DNA from: Alphaproteobacteria bacterium
GTDB lineage: Bacteria > Pseudomonadota > Alphaproteobacteria > Rhodobacterales > Rhodobacteraceae
Length of the DNA: 58,867 bases
Assembly (NCBI GenBank): GCA_030429105.1
Contig: JAUIDE010000013.1
Location: 1-58,867, forward strand
Direction: 5' to 3'
Numbering within the stretch: position 1 is the first letter of the stretch; each line of letters starts with the position of its first letter. A program made the translations under genes and the position numbers. A model generated the notes under the pieces. It saw nothing but the letters and a program-made list of their open reading frames with translations, was not told the origin of the DNA and searched no databases. Shown here in pieces: positions 9,285-25,562 of this stretch.

Positions 9285-10576
9285 TCTCCCGGCAAGGCGG
9301 CGGCGCGCATCGCCATGCGGCCGCCTTCCATAACTCTCATGGCCATGAGCGCGGCGGCGAGAAAGAGCGCCGCCTCCGCCGCGAAGACGAGCCCGAAAGC
9401 CGGCGCGTCCGCGCCGACGAGGCTCCGTGAAACATCGACCGCCGTCGCCCCGAGGAGGCCGCCGAAACCGGCGGCAAGCGCCTGCGCCGCGCCCCAGAGG
9501 CCGACGCGCGTGCCCTCCCGCCGCTCCCGCCCCTCGCCGGCCAGCGCCATCATCGCGCCGATGGCGGCGACGGCGAACATGCCGTTGAAGAAGCCGAGGA
9601 GGACGACCGCGGGCACGAGCGGCGCGCCCGGCCCCATCGGCCCGAGCGCGGCGATGAGCGCGAGCGCGCCGGCCGAGCCGACGCAGCCCGCCGCGACCCA
9701 GGAGCGGAGCGCGCCGATGCGGAAGCCGGTGCAGGCGATCCCGACCAGCAGCATTCCGGCGAAGACGCCGGCGTGCTGCGCGCCCGAGAGGCCGGTGGAG
9801 GCGCCGGGCGTGAAGCCGAAGACGAGGCCCGCATAGGGCTCCAGGATCAGCTCCTGCATGAAATAGGCGGTCATCGAGAGGAAGACGAAAAGCGTGAACA
9901 TCCGCGCCTTCGGCTCCGCCCAGACCTCGCGCAAAGCCTCCATGAAGGGCGCGCCCTCGGGCTGCGGCGGCGTCGGCGCGAGGCGGCGCTCGATCCCCCG
10001 GACCGCGAGGCAGGTGACGAGGAAGGCGCCGCCTGTCACCGCCGCGACGATGACCATGAGGCGGGCGTGGGTGTAAGGATCGAGCAGCGCGCCGACCGTT
10101 CCGGCCGTGACGGCGATGCCGAAGATCATCATCAGCCAGGTGATGGAGGCCGCCGCCGCCCGCCGCCGCTCCGCCGCGCCGGCGGCGAGGAGCGCGAGGA
10201 GGGAGGTGCCCGAGGCGCCAACGCCGAAACCGATCAGCGCATAGGCGAGGATGGAGAGCGCGAGGCCCTCCGCGAAGCGCGTCTCCAGCACGATGACGGA
10301 CAGCGCGGCGAGTGCGGCGCCGAGGCCGAGGAGGCCCATGCCGCGGACGATCCAGCGCGTCCGCCGCCCCGCGGAATCCGCCGCGAAGCCCCAGCGCGGC
10401 CGGCTGATCTGCACGCCGTAATGGAGCGCGACGAGCGCGCCGGGGAGGGCGGCGGGGAGCGCGAGCTCCACCACCATCAAGCGGTTCAGCGTCGAGGTCG
10501 TGAGCACGACGACGGCGCCGAGCGCCATCTGCACGAGGCCGAGCCGGACGATGGAGAACCAGGAAAGGCCCATCAC
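9281..10576 (-). CDS. Bch2 / PucC-family membrane protein (ORF428 type)
   Basis: This 431-aa polytopic protein of the BCD (PucC/LhaA) branch of the major facilitator superfamily has about 12 hydrophobic segments. The N-terminus carries the family motif LTTSTLNRLMVVELALPA and a following R-rich cytoplasmic loop. In Rhodobacter this position (bchG-ORF428-bchP) is held by the same family, sometimes called bch2, and it is thought to handle bacteriochlorophyll or assist light-harvesting assembly. It is coupled to bchG and bchP by 4-nt overlaps. Substrate and function are not proven. Confidence 0.9.
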   Translation of the reverse strand: MMGLSWFSIVRLGLVQMALGAVVVLTTSTLNRLMVVELALPAALPGALVALHYGVQISRPRWGFAADSAGRRTRWIVRGMGLLGLGAALAALSVIVLETRFAEGLALSILAYALIGFGVGASGTSLLALLAAGAAERRRAAAASITWLMMIFGIAVTAGTVGALLDPYTHARLMVIVAAVTGGAFLVTCLAVRGIERRLAPTPPQPEGAPFMEALREVWAEPKARMFTLFVFLSMTAYFMQELILEPYAGLVFGFTPGASTGLSGAQHAGVFAGMLLVGIACTGFRIGALRSWVAAGCVGSAGALALIAALGPMGPGAPLVPAVVLLGFFNGMFAVAAIGAMMALAGEGRERREGTRVGLWGAAQALAAGFGGLLGATAVDVSRSLVGADAPAFGLVFAAEAALFLAAALMAMRVMEGGRMAMRAAALPGE

Positions 10577-11469
10577 AAACCCCTCAGCGCGAAGGCGGAG
10601 ACCATCATGCCGGAGACGTAGAGGACGACGCCGACGCCGTTATACCAGGGCGCTTTCCCCTTCGGGTCCCGCAGCAGGACGCGCATCGCGAAGAGCTGGG
10701 CGACGAGGAGGGCGAGCACGGCGGCGGCGAAGGCGGGGCGCCCCCAGAGGAGAAGGAGGCCGACGACGCCGACCTGCGGGACGGCCATCGCCCAGCAGGC
10801 GAAGCGCGCGGCCCGTTCGGGCCCGAGCGTGACCGGGAGGGAATTGACGCCCATCTTCCGGTCGCCCTCCAGCGCCTTGAAATCGTTGAGAGTCATGATC
10901 CCGTGCGCGCCGAGCGCATAGAGCGCGGCGATGGCGACGACCTCCCATGCCGGCGCCCCGGCGGCGAGGACGGCGGCGCCTGTGAACCACGGCAGCCCCT
11001 CATAGCAGAGGCCGACCAGCCCCGGCCCCCACCAGCCCGACCGCTTCAGCCGCACCGGCTCCGCCGAATAGGCCCAGGCGGCGAGAACGCCGAAGACTGT
11101 CGCGCCGAAGCCCCAGGGGCCGAGCGTCCAGCCGACAGCCAGAGAGACGAGGGACATCGCCAGCGCGACGTAGAGGCCCCAGCGGCCCGGCACGCGGCCC
11201 GAGGGAATCGGCCGGTTCGGCTCGTTGATCGCGTCCACATGCCGGTCGCACCAGTCGTTCGCCGCCTGGCTCATGCCGCAGGTGATCGGCCCCGCGAGCG
11301 CCATGCCGACGAGGGCGAGGCCCCAGTTTTCCAGCAATGGCTCGCCGGAGGAGACGGCGCCGCAGAGATAGGCCCAGATCGGAGGAAACCAGGTGATCGG
11401 CTTTACGAGTTCAAGGAGCGCCGCCGGGTCGGGCGCGCGGTGAACCTGTATCGTTTGGTTGACGCTCAT
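10573..11469 (-). CDS. bchG: Bacteriochlorophyll synthase
   Basis: This 298-aa membrane prenyltransferase of the UbiA family esterifies bacteriochlorophyllide a with geranylgeranyl diphosphate. The Mg-diphosphate motif NDWCDRHVDAINEPNRPIP is intact near residue 90, and the rest is a series of membrane helices. The ATG at 11469 gives the usual MSVN start. It is odd in having no Shine-Dalgarno room: the PpsR operator starts 3 nt upstream and a -10 box lies 9 nt upstream, so the mRNA may be leaderless or nearly so. It is first in the bchG-bch2-bchP-idi unit. Confidence 0.95.
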   Translation of the reverse strand: MSVNQTIQVHRAPDPAALLELVKPITWFPPIWAYLCGAVSSGEPLLENWGLALVGMALAGPITCGMSQAANDWCDRHVDAINEPNRPIPSGRVPGRWGLYVALAMSLVSLAVGWTLGPWGFGATVFGVLAAWAYSAEPVRLKRSGWWGPGLVGLCYEGLPWFTGAAVLAAGAPAWEVVAIAALYALGAHGIMTLNDFKALEGDRKMGVNSLPVTLGPERAARFACWAMAVPQVGVVGLLLLWGRPAFAAAVLALLVAQLFAMRVLLRDPKGKAPWYNGVGVVLYVSGMMVSAFALRGL

Positions 11470-11490
11470 GACTGTCAGATATTACTGACA
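11447..11490. promoter_or_regulatory. Tandem PpsR/CrtJ operator at the bchG start
   Basis: A perfect TGT-N12-ACA palindrome lies at 11473-11490, inside a longer inverted repeat (GACTGTCAG with CTGACAGTC). A second, degenerate site TGT-N12-ACG lies at 11447-11464, within the first codons of bchG. The gap between the two is exactly 8 bp, the spacing reported for cooperative CrtJ/PpsR binding at the bchC promoter. The upstream copy overlaps the predicted -10 box, so repression by occlusion is expected. Confidence 0.85.
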
Positions 11491-11506
11491 GTCGGCGCCC
11501 GTTCAA
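11479..11506 (-). promoter_or_regulatory. Sigma-70 type promoter for bchG-bch2-bchP-idi
   Basis: Read leftwards, TTGAAC (11506-11501) is followed by a 16-nt spacer and TAATAT (11484-11479). The -10 ends 9 nt before the bchG ATG, so transcription should begin within a few bases of the start codon. The PpsR palindrome covers the -10. It lies directly downstream of the ppsR terminator, which separates the two units. Confidence 0.7.
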
Positions 11507-11509
11507 CAG

Positions 11510-11533
11510 AAAAACGCCCCCGTTTGCGGGGGC
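11510..11533 (-). terminator. Intrinsic terminator of ppsR
   Basis: A 7-bp stem (11516-11522 with 11527-11533, 4-nt loop) is followed, in the leftward direction, by GTTTTT (A-run 11510-11514 on the plus strand). It lies 46 nt after the ppsR stop and isolates ppaA-ppsR from bchG. Confidence 0.85.
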
Positions 11534-11579
11534 GGGTTCCATCGGGGGGAATTGCGGGGGAAGGGCGGCGGCGGGAGCC

Positions 11580-12992
11580 TCAGCCGCGTTCCAGCAGGCC
11601 GTATTTCCGCAGCTTCACATAGAGGCTCTGGCGCGAGAGGCCGAGCATGTCCGCCGCCGCGACGCGGTTGTTGTTGGTGAGGGATACGGCCGTCTCGATG
11701 CACATCTTCTCGACCACTTCGGTCGTCTCCGCGACGATCTCGCGGAGCGTCGTGGAGCCCACGAGGTCGACGACGGAGCGGGACGGATCGTCCATCGCTG
11801 CGGCGGCGCCCGCGCCGGCCGCGGCGCGCACGCCCTCCGCGCGCCCGGCGTCCCGGATGACGAAGGCGTATGCGGGGCGCGTCCTGTCCTCGAGATAGGT
11901 CGCGGAAATCTCGACGGGGACCTCCGCGCCGAAGACGCCGGAGAGGCGCGTGCCGTAGAGGCGAATCTGACCGGCGCGCGCGGCGTTCTCGGTCAGGATG
12001 CGCATGTCCACGCCGCCACGGCCCAAGAAGTCCGAGAAGAGGCGGCCCTTGAGCGCGGCGAGGTCCGCCGCCTCGATCATCGCGAGGAAGGCGTCGTTCG
12101 CCGCGCGGATCACGCCGTCCGCCCCTGTGAAGACTATGGCGTCCGGCCCTTCGCGGTAGAGGCCCTGGAGCCCTTCAGTCAGCTCGTCGCCGCCCCGCTC
12201 GGCCCCGCCTTCCCGGTCGATCCGGCAGACGAGCAGACGCTCCCCGGCGGCGCGGAAGAGGGTTGGGCTGACGCGCACATCTCGGCCGCCGCGGCGGGTG
12301 CGGAGCTCGGTCGGCCCCCGGTCAACCGCGCCGATCAGGCTCTCGATCACCTCGCCGCCCCGGCGCGATTCGAATTCCTGCGCGAAGGGCGCGCCGATCA
12401 GCGAATCGCGCTGCGACCCGAGGAGGGCGGCGGCGGCCTTGTTGAGGTCCGTGATCCGTCCGCTGCCGATGGCGACGAAGACGACCGCATCATGCGTGAC
12501 GTTGAGGAGCACGCGATAGCGCGTGTCGAATTCCCGCTGCGCCTCATGGTCCCGCTCCAGCGCGAGCTGCGCCTTGGCGAGTTGCAGCTGCACCTCGGCG
12601 ATGGGGCGAAGGTCCCGCCCCAGCATGAGAATCGCCCCGTCCCGCCCGAGCGGGTGGAGCGTATAGCGAATCGGGAATTCCCAGGTCGCGTTGTCGGAGT
12701 GGTTCAGCTCGATGGGCCCGGAAATGTCCCCGCCCGTCGCCGCCGCGGCCAGCTTCGCGTCGAGCTTCGGCACGCTCTCCGGCGTCAGGAAGTCCCTGAG
12801 GTCGCGGCCCTGCCAATGGTCGAGCCGACCGAAGGACCGGTTGTTCGGGTTGATGAGCAGGGACATCACGAGCCCGCCGTCGGCCACGACGATGGCGATG
12901 TCGGAAGCGCGGGCGAGAATGTCGGTGAGGATTTCCGGCGCGATCTGGGGGAGCGTCCGGCCGGGCCAGAGGGAACCGTCCCGGGCGCTCAC
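11580..12992 (-). CDS. ppsR: PpsR/CrtJ, redox- and light-responsive repressor of photosystem genes
   Basis: This 470-aa regulator is built as PAS domains, a Q-linker-like helix and a Fis-type helix-turn-helix at the C-terminus (NNRVAAADMLGLSRQSLYVK). I chose the GTG at 12992, which overlaps the ppaA stop as GTGA. A longer frame up to 13094 would overlap ppaA by over 100 nt and exceed the usual 464-470 residues. Both redox cysteines known in R. sphaeroides PpsR appear conserved, in RLLVCRID and in the helix-turn-helix region VEKMCIETA. It represses bch, crt and puc genes under oxygen through TGT-N12-ACA sites. Confidence 0.95.
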   Translation of the reverse strand: MSARDGSLWPGRTLPQIAPEILTDILARASDIAIVVADGGLVMSLLINPNNRSFGRLDHWQGRDLRDFLTPESVPKLDAKLAAAATGGDISGPIELNHSDNATWEFPIRYTLHPLGRDGAILMLGRDLRPIAEVQLQLAKAQLALERDHEAQREFDTRYRVLLNVTHDAVVFVAIGSGRITDLNKAAAALLGSQRDSLIGAPFAQEFESRRGGEVIESLIGAVDRGPTELRTRRGGRDVRVSPTLFRAAGERLLVCRIDREGGAERGGDELTEGLQGLYREGPDAIVFTGADGVIRAANDAFLAMIEAADLAALKGRLFSDFLGRGGVDMRILTENAARAGQIRLYGTRLSGVFGAEVPVEISATYLEDRTRPAYAFVIRDAGRAEGVRAAAGAGAAAAMDDPSRSVVDLVGSTTLREIVAETTEVVEKMCIETAVSLTNNNRVAAADMLGLSRQSLYVKLRKYGLLERG

Positions 12993-13810
12993 GGCGCCGA
13001 CGCTGACTGGGGCGGCTTGCGGCCGCCCGCTTTCGTCCTGTCGTCTTTCGACCTTGTCAGTTCGCACAGCCGCAGCGCCTCTCGCGGATCGCAAGTCGCG
13101 ATGTCTGCGCCGACGCGCGCTGCGAGGTCATCGCAGGACATGAGCGCCGATCCGCCGACGGCCACGACCGGCGCGTCCTCTCTCTGCTTGAGTTTTTCCA
13201 CCAGTCTCGCAACGGAATCAAGGTTTTCCCCGCTCGAAGCCGAAATGGCGACCAAGTCCACCTTGCTATATAGCGCTTCCGCGAGAATTTCACCGTCCGT
13301 GACGCCGAGGGCGATGCGCGTCTCCGCGCCGGCGCGGCGGAACTGCGTGGCGGCGATCAGCGCGCCGAGCGTGTGGTATTCCTGGTCCCTCACCACGATG
13401 AGGACTTCCAGCGCATCCGCCGCGCCCGGCCGCTCCTGCGCCCAGTCCACGGCGATGTCGTGCAGCATGGACTGAAGCCGCGCCACGGCGATGGAGACCT
13501 CGGCGAAGCTCCGCTTGTCGTCGCACCAGTCCTCGCCGAGCCGGCGGGCGAGTGCGGGAATGTAGAGATCGACGATGCTCTCGTCGCTGACGCCCAAACC
13601 CTGAAGCTCGTCGAGCACCTTCAGCCGTTTTGCGCGATCCTGCTCGAAGGCCGCCGTCTCCAGCAAGGCCAGGAGCGAAGGCTCCGCCGTTTCCCCGCTC
13701 CGCGGGCACCGGGCCGCGAGAACGGCGAGCGCGCGGCTGGCGAGCGAAGTGAATTCGCTGCGAAGCGGCGCGCCCCTGTCTCGGGCTGGCGAACGTACGT
13801 CTTTCTGCAT
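12989..13810 (-). CDS. ppaA: PpaA/AerR, B12-binding antirepressor of PpsR
   Basis: This protein of about 273 aa has a C-terminal cobalamin-binding-like domain (EVLIVVRDQEYHTLGALIAA, then VDLVAISASSGENLDSVARL). AerR/PpaA uses B12 to modulate the partner repressor CrtJ/PpsR. The frame is open back to 14122, but that upstream part is Cys/Arg-rich and holds the PpsR site. I prefer ATG 13810, with a GGAG about 9 nt before it. ATG 13819 is the alternative, and AerR is known to use more than one start. It is coupled to ppsR by GTGA. Confidence 0.88.
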   Translation of the reverse strand: MQKDVRSPARDRGAPLRSEFTSLASRALAVLAARCPRSGETAEPSLLALLETAAFEQDRAKRLKVLDELQGLGVSDESIVDLYIPALARRLGEDWCDDKRSFAEVSIAVARLQSMLHDIAVDWAQERPGAADALEVLIVVRDQEYHTLGALIAATQFRRAGAETRIALGVTDGEILAEALYSKVDLVAISASSGENLDSVARLVEKLKQREDAPVVAVGGSALMSCDDLAARVGADIATCDPREALRLCELTRSKDDRTKAGGRKPPQSASAP

Positions 13811-13912
13811 AACCCGCATCTCCCGGGTTTGGGCCCGCCTCCAAGCTTCCGGCGTGTCTTCGTCGGCCGACTCGAAGCAGCTTGGCGACACTGTGCCGCG
13901 TTCGCACCCGAT

Positions 13913-13930
13913 TGTCAAAAAAACCTGACA
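13913..13930. promoter_or_regulatory. PpsR/CrtJ site on the ppaA side of the divergent region
   Basis: A perfect TGTC-N10-GACA palindrome lies about 100 nt upstream of the ppaA start in the 340-nt ppaA/bchF spacer. On the leftward strand the palindrome contains TTGACA (13918-13913), a consensus -35 for ppaA-ppsR, though I see no good -10 at the right distance. Suggests autoregulation of ppaA-ppsR. Confidence 0.75.
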
Positions 13931-14044
13931 ACGATTTTCGCATCGTGAACATTCCCGCCGGAATTCTCGCGCGCAGGTTGAGGGGGGCGTGCTAAATACG
14001 AACATTTTCAGTGTCTTGACGCCTCCTCCTCCCCGGGCGGCGTC

Positions 14045-14062
14045 TGTCTCCGCATCCTGACG
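14045..14062. promoter_or_regulatory. Degenerate PpsR/CrtJ site upstream of bchF
   Basis: TGTC-N10-GACG differs from the perfect palindrome only in the last base. It lies 14 bp upstream of the perfect site at 14077-14094. That spacing is not the 8 bp of classic tandem operators, so it is only a weak candidate for a second contact. Confidence 0.4.
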
Positions 14063-14076
14063 GAACGGCGAAAAAC

Positions 14077-14094
14077 TGTAAGTTTCAATTGACA
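14077..14094. promoter_or_regulatory. PpsR/CrtJ site at the bchF promoter
   Basis: A perfect TGT-N12-ACA palindrome ends 56 nt before the bchF ATG and contains the predicted -35 box of bchF in its right half. PpsR binding here should block RNA polymerase and control bchFNBHLM-lhaA-puh. Together with the site at 13913-13930 it could allow looping across the divergent region. Confidence 0.8.
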
Positions 14095-14118
14095 GTCCTT
14101 CGCGCCGAAACATATCGT
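14089..14118 (+). promoter_or_regulatory. Candidate sigma-70 promoter of bchF
   Basis: A consensus -35 TTGACA (14089-14094), an 18-nt spacer and TATCGT (14113-14118) place a start about 25 nt before the bchF ATG. The -35 is embedded in the PpsR palindrome. The -10 matches only four of six consensus bases. Confidence 0.5.
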
Positions 14119-14150
14119 TCATCCAAGGCCGAAAGGCGGGAGGCGACAGG

Positions 14151-21937
<7,787 letters not shown>

Positions 21938-21938
<1 letters not shown>

Positions 21939-22627
21939 TGAGCCACTACGCCGCCACCCGCGCCCGGTTGGAGACCTATTTCGACCGCACCGCCTCCGAC
22001 ACCTGGGCGCGGCTGACCTCGGACGCGCCCGTCTCCCGCATCCGCCAGACGGTGCGGGAGGGGCGGGACCGGATGCGCGCGGCCATGCTGGAGCGCCTGC
22101 CGGCGGACCTGACCGGGCGGCGCGTGCTCGATGCGGGCTGCGGGGCCGGGCAGATGGCGATCGAGCTGGCGCAGCGCGGCGCCGAGGTCGTGGCGACGGA
22201 CATCTCTCCGTCGCTGCTGGACGTGGCGCGGCGGCGGACGCCGCCGGAGCTGGCGGGGCGGATCGAGTTCGTCGCGGGGGACATGCTGGACCCCTATCTC
22301 GGCCGGTTCGACCATGTGATGGCGATGGACAGCCTGATCCATTACCGCGCGGAGGATATCGGCGCGGCGCTCGCGGCCCTCGCGGCGCGGACGGAGCGGA
22401 GCCTCGTCTTCACCATCGCGCCCTCCACCGCCTTCCTGCGGACCTTCTGGCTGATGGGGCAGGTCTTCCCCCGGTCGGACCGTTCGCCCGCGATCATCCC
22501 GCATTCGGATGCCGCGATCCGCCGGGAGGCGGCGAAGCGGCCCTCGCTTTCGCCCTTCCGCCTCTCCCGCGTCGAGCGGGTGAGCCGCGGCTTCTACATC
22601 AGCCAGGCCATGGAGCTTTCGCGTTGA
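21938..22627 (+). CDS. bchM: Magnesium protoporphyrin IX O-methyltransferase
   Basis: This 229-aa SAM-dependent methyltransferase makes Mg-protoporphyrin IX monomethyl ester, the substrate of AcsF. Motif I is seen in RVLDAGCGAGQMAIELA (around residue 65) and the acidic motif II in VVATDISPSLLDVA. The N-terminus YFDRTASDTWARLTSDAPVS is typical of BchM. Translationally linked to bchL and lhaA. Confidence 0.96.
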
Positions 22628-24066
22628 GGAAGACGCCCGCATATCTGAAGCGCCTGACGGCGGAGATGCTGCCCTTCTCCGACGCCGCCTCGGCCGGCCT
22701 GCCGCTCGGCCAGCTCCTGCGCCTCTCGCTCTTCCAGGTTTCGACCGGGATGGCGACGGTGATGCTGCTCGGCACGCTGAACCGGGTGATGATCGTGGAG
22801 CTTGGCGTCGCCGCCATCGTCGTCGCGGCGATGATCGCGCTTCCGGTCCTCTCCGCGCCGTTCCGGGCGCTGCTCGGCTTCCGGTCGGACACGCACCGGA
22901 GCGCCATCGGCTGGAAGCGCATTCCCTATCTCTGGTTCGGCTCGCTCTGGCAGTTCGGCGGGCTCGCGATCATGCCCTTCGCGCTGATCGTGCTTTCGGG
23001 CGACCAGACTCTCGGGCCGTCATGGGCGGGGGAGGCGCTGGCCGCGCTCGCCTTCCTGATGACGGGCCTCGGCATCCACATGACGCAGACCGCCGGGCTC
23101 GCCCTCGCCGCCGACCGGGCGGACGAGGCGACGCGGCCGCGGGTCGTCGCGCTGCTCTATGTCATGCTGCTGCTCGGCATGGCGGGCTCCTCGCTCGTCA
23201 TCGGCTGGCTGCTGAAGGATTTCTCGCAGCTCGCGCTGATCGAGACGGTGCAGGGCGCCGCGCTTGTGGGCATCCTTCTCAATCTCGTCGCGCTCTGGAA
23301 GCAGGAGGCGCCGAAGCCGATGAGCCGGGAGGAGCGCGCGGCGCCGCGGCCCCGCTTCGCGGACGCCTGGGCGGATTTCGCCGCGGGCGGGCCGGCGGGG
23401 CGGCTGCTCGTCACGGTCTTCCTCGGCACGCTCGCCTTCAACATGCAGGACGTGCTGCTTGAACCTTACGGCGGCGAGATCCTCGGGCTTTCCGTGGCCT
23501 CTACGACGCTGCTGACGGCGATGTGGGCCGCGGGCGCGCTTTTCGGCCTCTTCCTCGCGGCGCGCTGGCTCCGCGCGGGGACGGACCCGGCGCGGATGGC
23601 GGCGCGGGGGCTCCTCGCCGGGCTTTTCGCCTTCTCAGCCGTGATCTTCGCGGCGCCGATGCATTCGCCCGCGCTCTTCTTCGCCGGCGCGGCGGGGATC
23701 GGCTTCGGCGGCGGGCTCTTCGCCGTCTCGACGCTCACCGCGGCGATGACGATGCCGGTGGCGGGCCTCGCGGGCCGCGGCCTCGCACTCGGCGCCTGGG
23801 GCGCGGCGCAGGCGACCGCCGCCGGGCTCGCCATCGCCATCGGCGGCGGGCTCCGCGACCTCGTGAACGGCGTGGCGCTCGACGGCAGCCTCGGCGTCGC
23901 GCTGAACGACCCGGCGACGGGCTATTCCGTCGTCTATCACCTGGAGATCGGCCTGATCTTCCTCACCCTCGTCGCGCTCGGCCCGCTCGTCCGCGCCGGC
24001 GCCCGCCAGACGCAACCGCATTGGGACAAGTCGCGCAGGATCGGCCTGGCCGACTTCCCCACCTGA
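22624..24066 (+). CDS. lhaA: LhaA, LH1 assembly factor (PucC/BCD family)
   Basis: This 480-aa polytopic membrane protein of the PucC family is needed for LH1 assembly and acts with the puh products. I place the start at TTG 22624, which overlaps the bchM stop and has GGAG 8 nt upstream; this gives MRKTPAYLKRLTAEMLPFSD, matching the N-terminal length of the R. sphaeroides protein. The next ATG would remove 14 residues. Family motifs include TLNRVMIVELGV and FRALLGFRSDTHRSAIGWKR. It is paralogous to the bch2 protein at 9281-10576. Confidence 0.93.
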   Translation: MRKTPAYLKRLTAEMLPFSDAASAGLPLGQLLRLSLFQVSTGMATVMLLGTLNRVMIVELGVAAIVVAAMIALPVLSAPFRALLGFRSDTHRSAIGWKRIPYLWFGSLWQFGGLAIMPFALIVLSGDQTLGPSWAGEALAALAFLMTGLGIHMTQTAGLALAADRADEATRPRVVALLYVMLLLGMAGSSLVIGWLLKDFSQLALIETVQGAALVGILLNLVALWKQEAPKPMSREERAAPRPRFADAWADFAAGGPAGRLLVTVFLGTLAFNMQDVLLEPYGGEILGLSVASTTLLTAMWAAGALFGLFLAARWLRAGTDPARMAARGLLAGLFAFSAVIFAAPMHSPALFFAGAAGIGFGGGLFAVSTLTAAMTMPVAGLAGRGLALGAWGAAQATAAGLAIAIGGGLRDLVNGVALDGSLGVALNDPATGYSVVYHLEIGLIFLTLVALGPLVRAGARQTQPHWDKSRRIGLADFPT

Positions 24067-24093
24067 TCGCCGAGCCAAAGGGAGGACCCTCTC

Positions 24094-24861
24094 ATGATCG
24101 AACCCATCATCGGCACCTTGGACCTAGCGTCCCTGTCGCTCTACCTCTTCTGGGGCTTCTTCGCGCTCCTGATCTACTATCTCCAGACGGAGAACATGCG
24201 CGAAGGCTACCCGCTGGAGACGGACCAGGGCGACCCTGCGCCGAACCAGGGCCCGTTCCCGCTGCCGAAGCCCAAGACCTTCCGCCTCATGCACGGGCGC
24301 GGCACGGTCACCGTGCCGGACTACAAGCCCGAGAACCGGGAGGTCGCGCTGCGGCAGACCTCGGTCTCCGCCGGCTCCCCCTTCGAGCCGACGGGCGACC
24401 CGCTGGTGGACGGCGTCGGCCCCGCCTCCTGGGCGCCGCGGCGCGACGTGCCGGAGCTTGACGGCCACGGCCATCCGAAGATCGTCCCCATGGCCGGCGC
24501 TTCGCAGTTTGCCGTCTCCGCCGGGCGCGACCCGCGCGGCCTGCCGGTGATCGCCGGCGATGGCGAGACGGTGGGCGAGATCGTCGACATGTGGATCGAC
24601 GAGCCGGAGCAGCTCGTCCGCTATCTCGAAATCGCGCTCGACGACGCGCATGGCGGCGGCCGGCGGCTCGCGCCGATGCAGCTCTGCATCATCCGCTCCT
24701 CCGGCGTGAAGATCCGTTCGATCTTCGGCAAGCACTTCGCGAACGTGCCGAAGACGGCGTCGCCGAACCAGGTGACGCTGCTCGAGGAAGACAAGATCTG
24801 CGGCTACTACGCCGGAGGCAAGCTCTACGCCTCCGCCGAACGCCTGGAGCCGCAGCTCTGA
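24094..24861 (+). CDS. puhA: Photosynthetic reaction centre H subunit
   Basis: This 255-aa H subunit of the reaction centre has one N-terminal membrane helix (about residues 12-31, [20 protein letters not shown]) and a large cytoplasmic PRC-barrel domain that caps the L/M heterodimer and shields the quinone site. It includes [20 protein letters not shown] and a C-terminal [32 protein letters not shown] precedes the ATG. The length is typical (about 255-260). Confidence 0.98.
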   Translation: MIEPIIGTLDLASLSLYLFWGFFALLIYYLQTENMREGYPLETDQGDPAPNQGPFPLPKPKTFRLMHGRGTVTVPDYKPENREVALRQTSVSAGSPFEPTGDPLVDGVGPASWAPRRDVPELDGHGHPKIVPMAGASQFAVSAGRDPRGLPVIAGDGETVGEIVDMWIDEPEQLVRYLEIALDDAHGGGRRLAPMQLCIIRSSGVKIRSIFGKHFANVPKTASPNQVTLLEEDKICGYYAGGKLYASAERLEPQL

Positions 24862-24905
24862 ACCGGGCTGCGACTGACTGACGAACGATAAAAGGGGAGG
24901 CCGAA

Positions 24906-25553
24906 ATGGGCCACGACGATTTCGCAACCGAGCCCGTGCCGGGTCTGCCGGAGAGGCCGCCGAAAGACGAGGCGATCCTCTGGCAGGGGCGGCCGGACCC
25001 GTGGGCGCTGGCGCGGGAGGCGCTGGCGATCCGCCCCGTCGCCGCCTATTTCGCCGTCCTCGCGCTCTGGCGCGGGATCGTGGCGGGGGATGAAGGCGGG
25101 TTCGTCGCCGGGCTCGCCGGCGCCTCCTGGTATGTCGCCATCGGCGTCGTGGCCTGCGGTCTCCTCTACGCCGTCGCCTGGGCGCAGGCGCGCGCCTCGC
25201 TCTACACGATCACGAACAAGCGGGTGGCTATGCGTGTCGGCGCGGCGCTGACCGTCACCTTCAACCTGCCCTACAGCCAGATCGAGACGGCGGGCCTCGC
25301 CCTGGGCAAGGACGGGACGGGGAGCATCGCGCTGAAGCTGAAGGGGGCGAACACCGTCTCCTACCTCATCCTCTGGCCGCATGTGCGCCCCTGGCGCATC
25401 GCCAAGACGGAGCCGACGCTCCGCGCGATCCCGGACGCGGCGAAGGTCGCCCGCATCCTCGCGGAGGCGGCGGAGAGCCGGCTCGCCATGCCGGTCGTCA
25501 CGACGAAGCAAGGCGCGCGGCCCCGCGCCGCCGCAGCCTTCGCCGCGGAATAG
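24906..25553 (+). CDS. puhB: PuhB, reaction-centre assembly protein
   Basis: This 215-aa membrane protein (ORF227-like) has the conserved N-terminus KDEAILWQGRPDPWALAREA and about three membrane helices, then a soluble PH-like C-terminal domain containing TITNKRVAMRVG. In Rhodobacter capsulatus PuhB assists reaction-centre assembly. AAAAGGGGAGGCC is the ribosome site. It lies 44 nt after puhA and 9 nt before puhC. Confidence 0.92.
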   Translation: MGHDDFATEPVPGLPERPPKDEAILWQGRPDPWALAREALAIRPVAAYFAVLALWRGIVAGDEGGFVAGLAGASWYVAIGVVACGLLYAVAWAQARASLYTITNKRVAMRVGAALTVTFNLPYSQIETAGLALGKDGTGSIALKLKGANTVSYLILWPHVRPWRIAKTEPTLRAIPDAAKVARILAEAAESRLAMPVVTTKQGARPRAAAAFAAE

Positions 25554-25562
25554 GAGGCGGAC

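Noticed and set aside
9773-10621. Plus-strand frame opposite bch2
   Set aside because: Low-complexity Glu/Arg-rich shadow of a conserved membrane protein gene.
13000-13094. Extended ppsR start at 13094
   Set aside because: It would overlap the conserved C-terminal part of ppaA by over 100 nt and exceed normal PpsR length; GTG 12992 gives a GTGA coupling and the right size.
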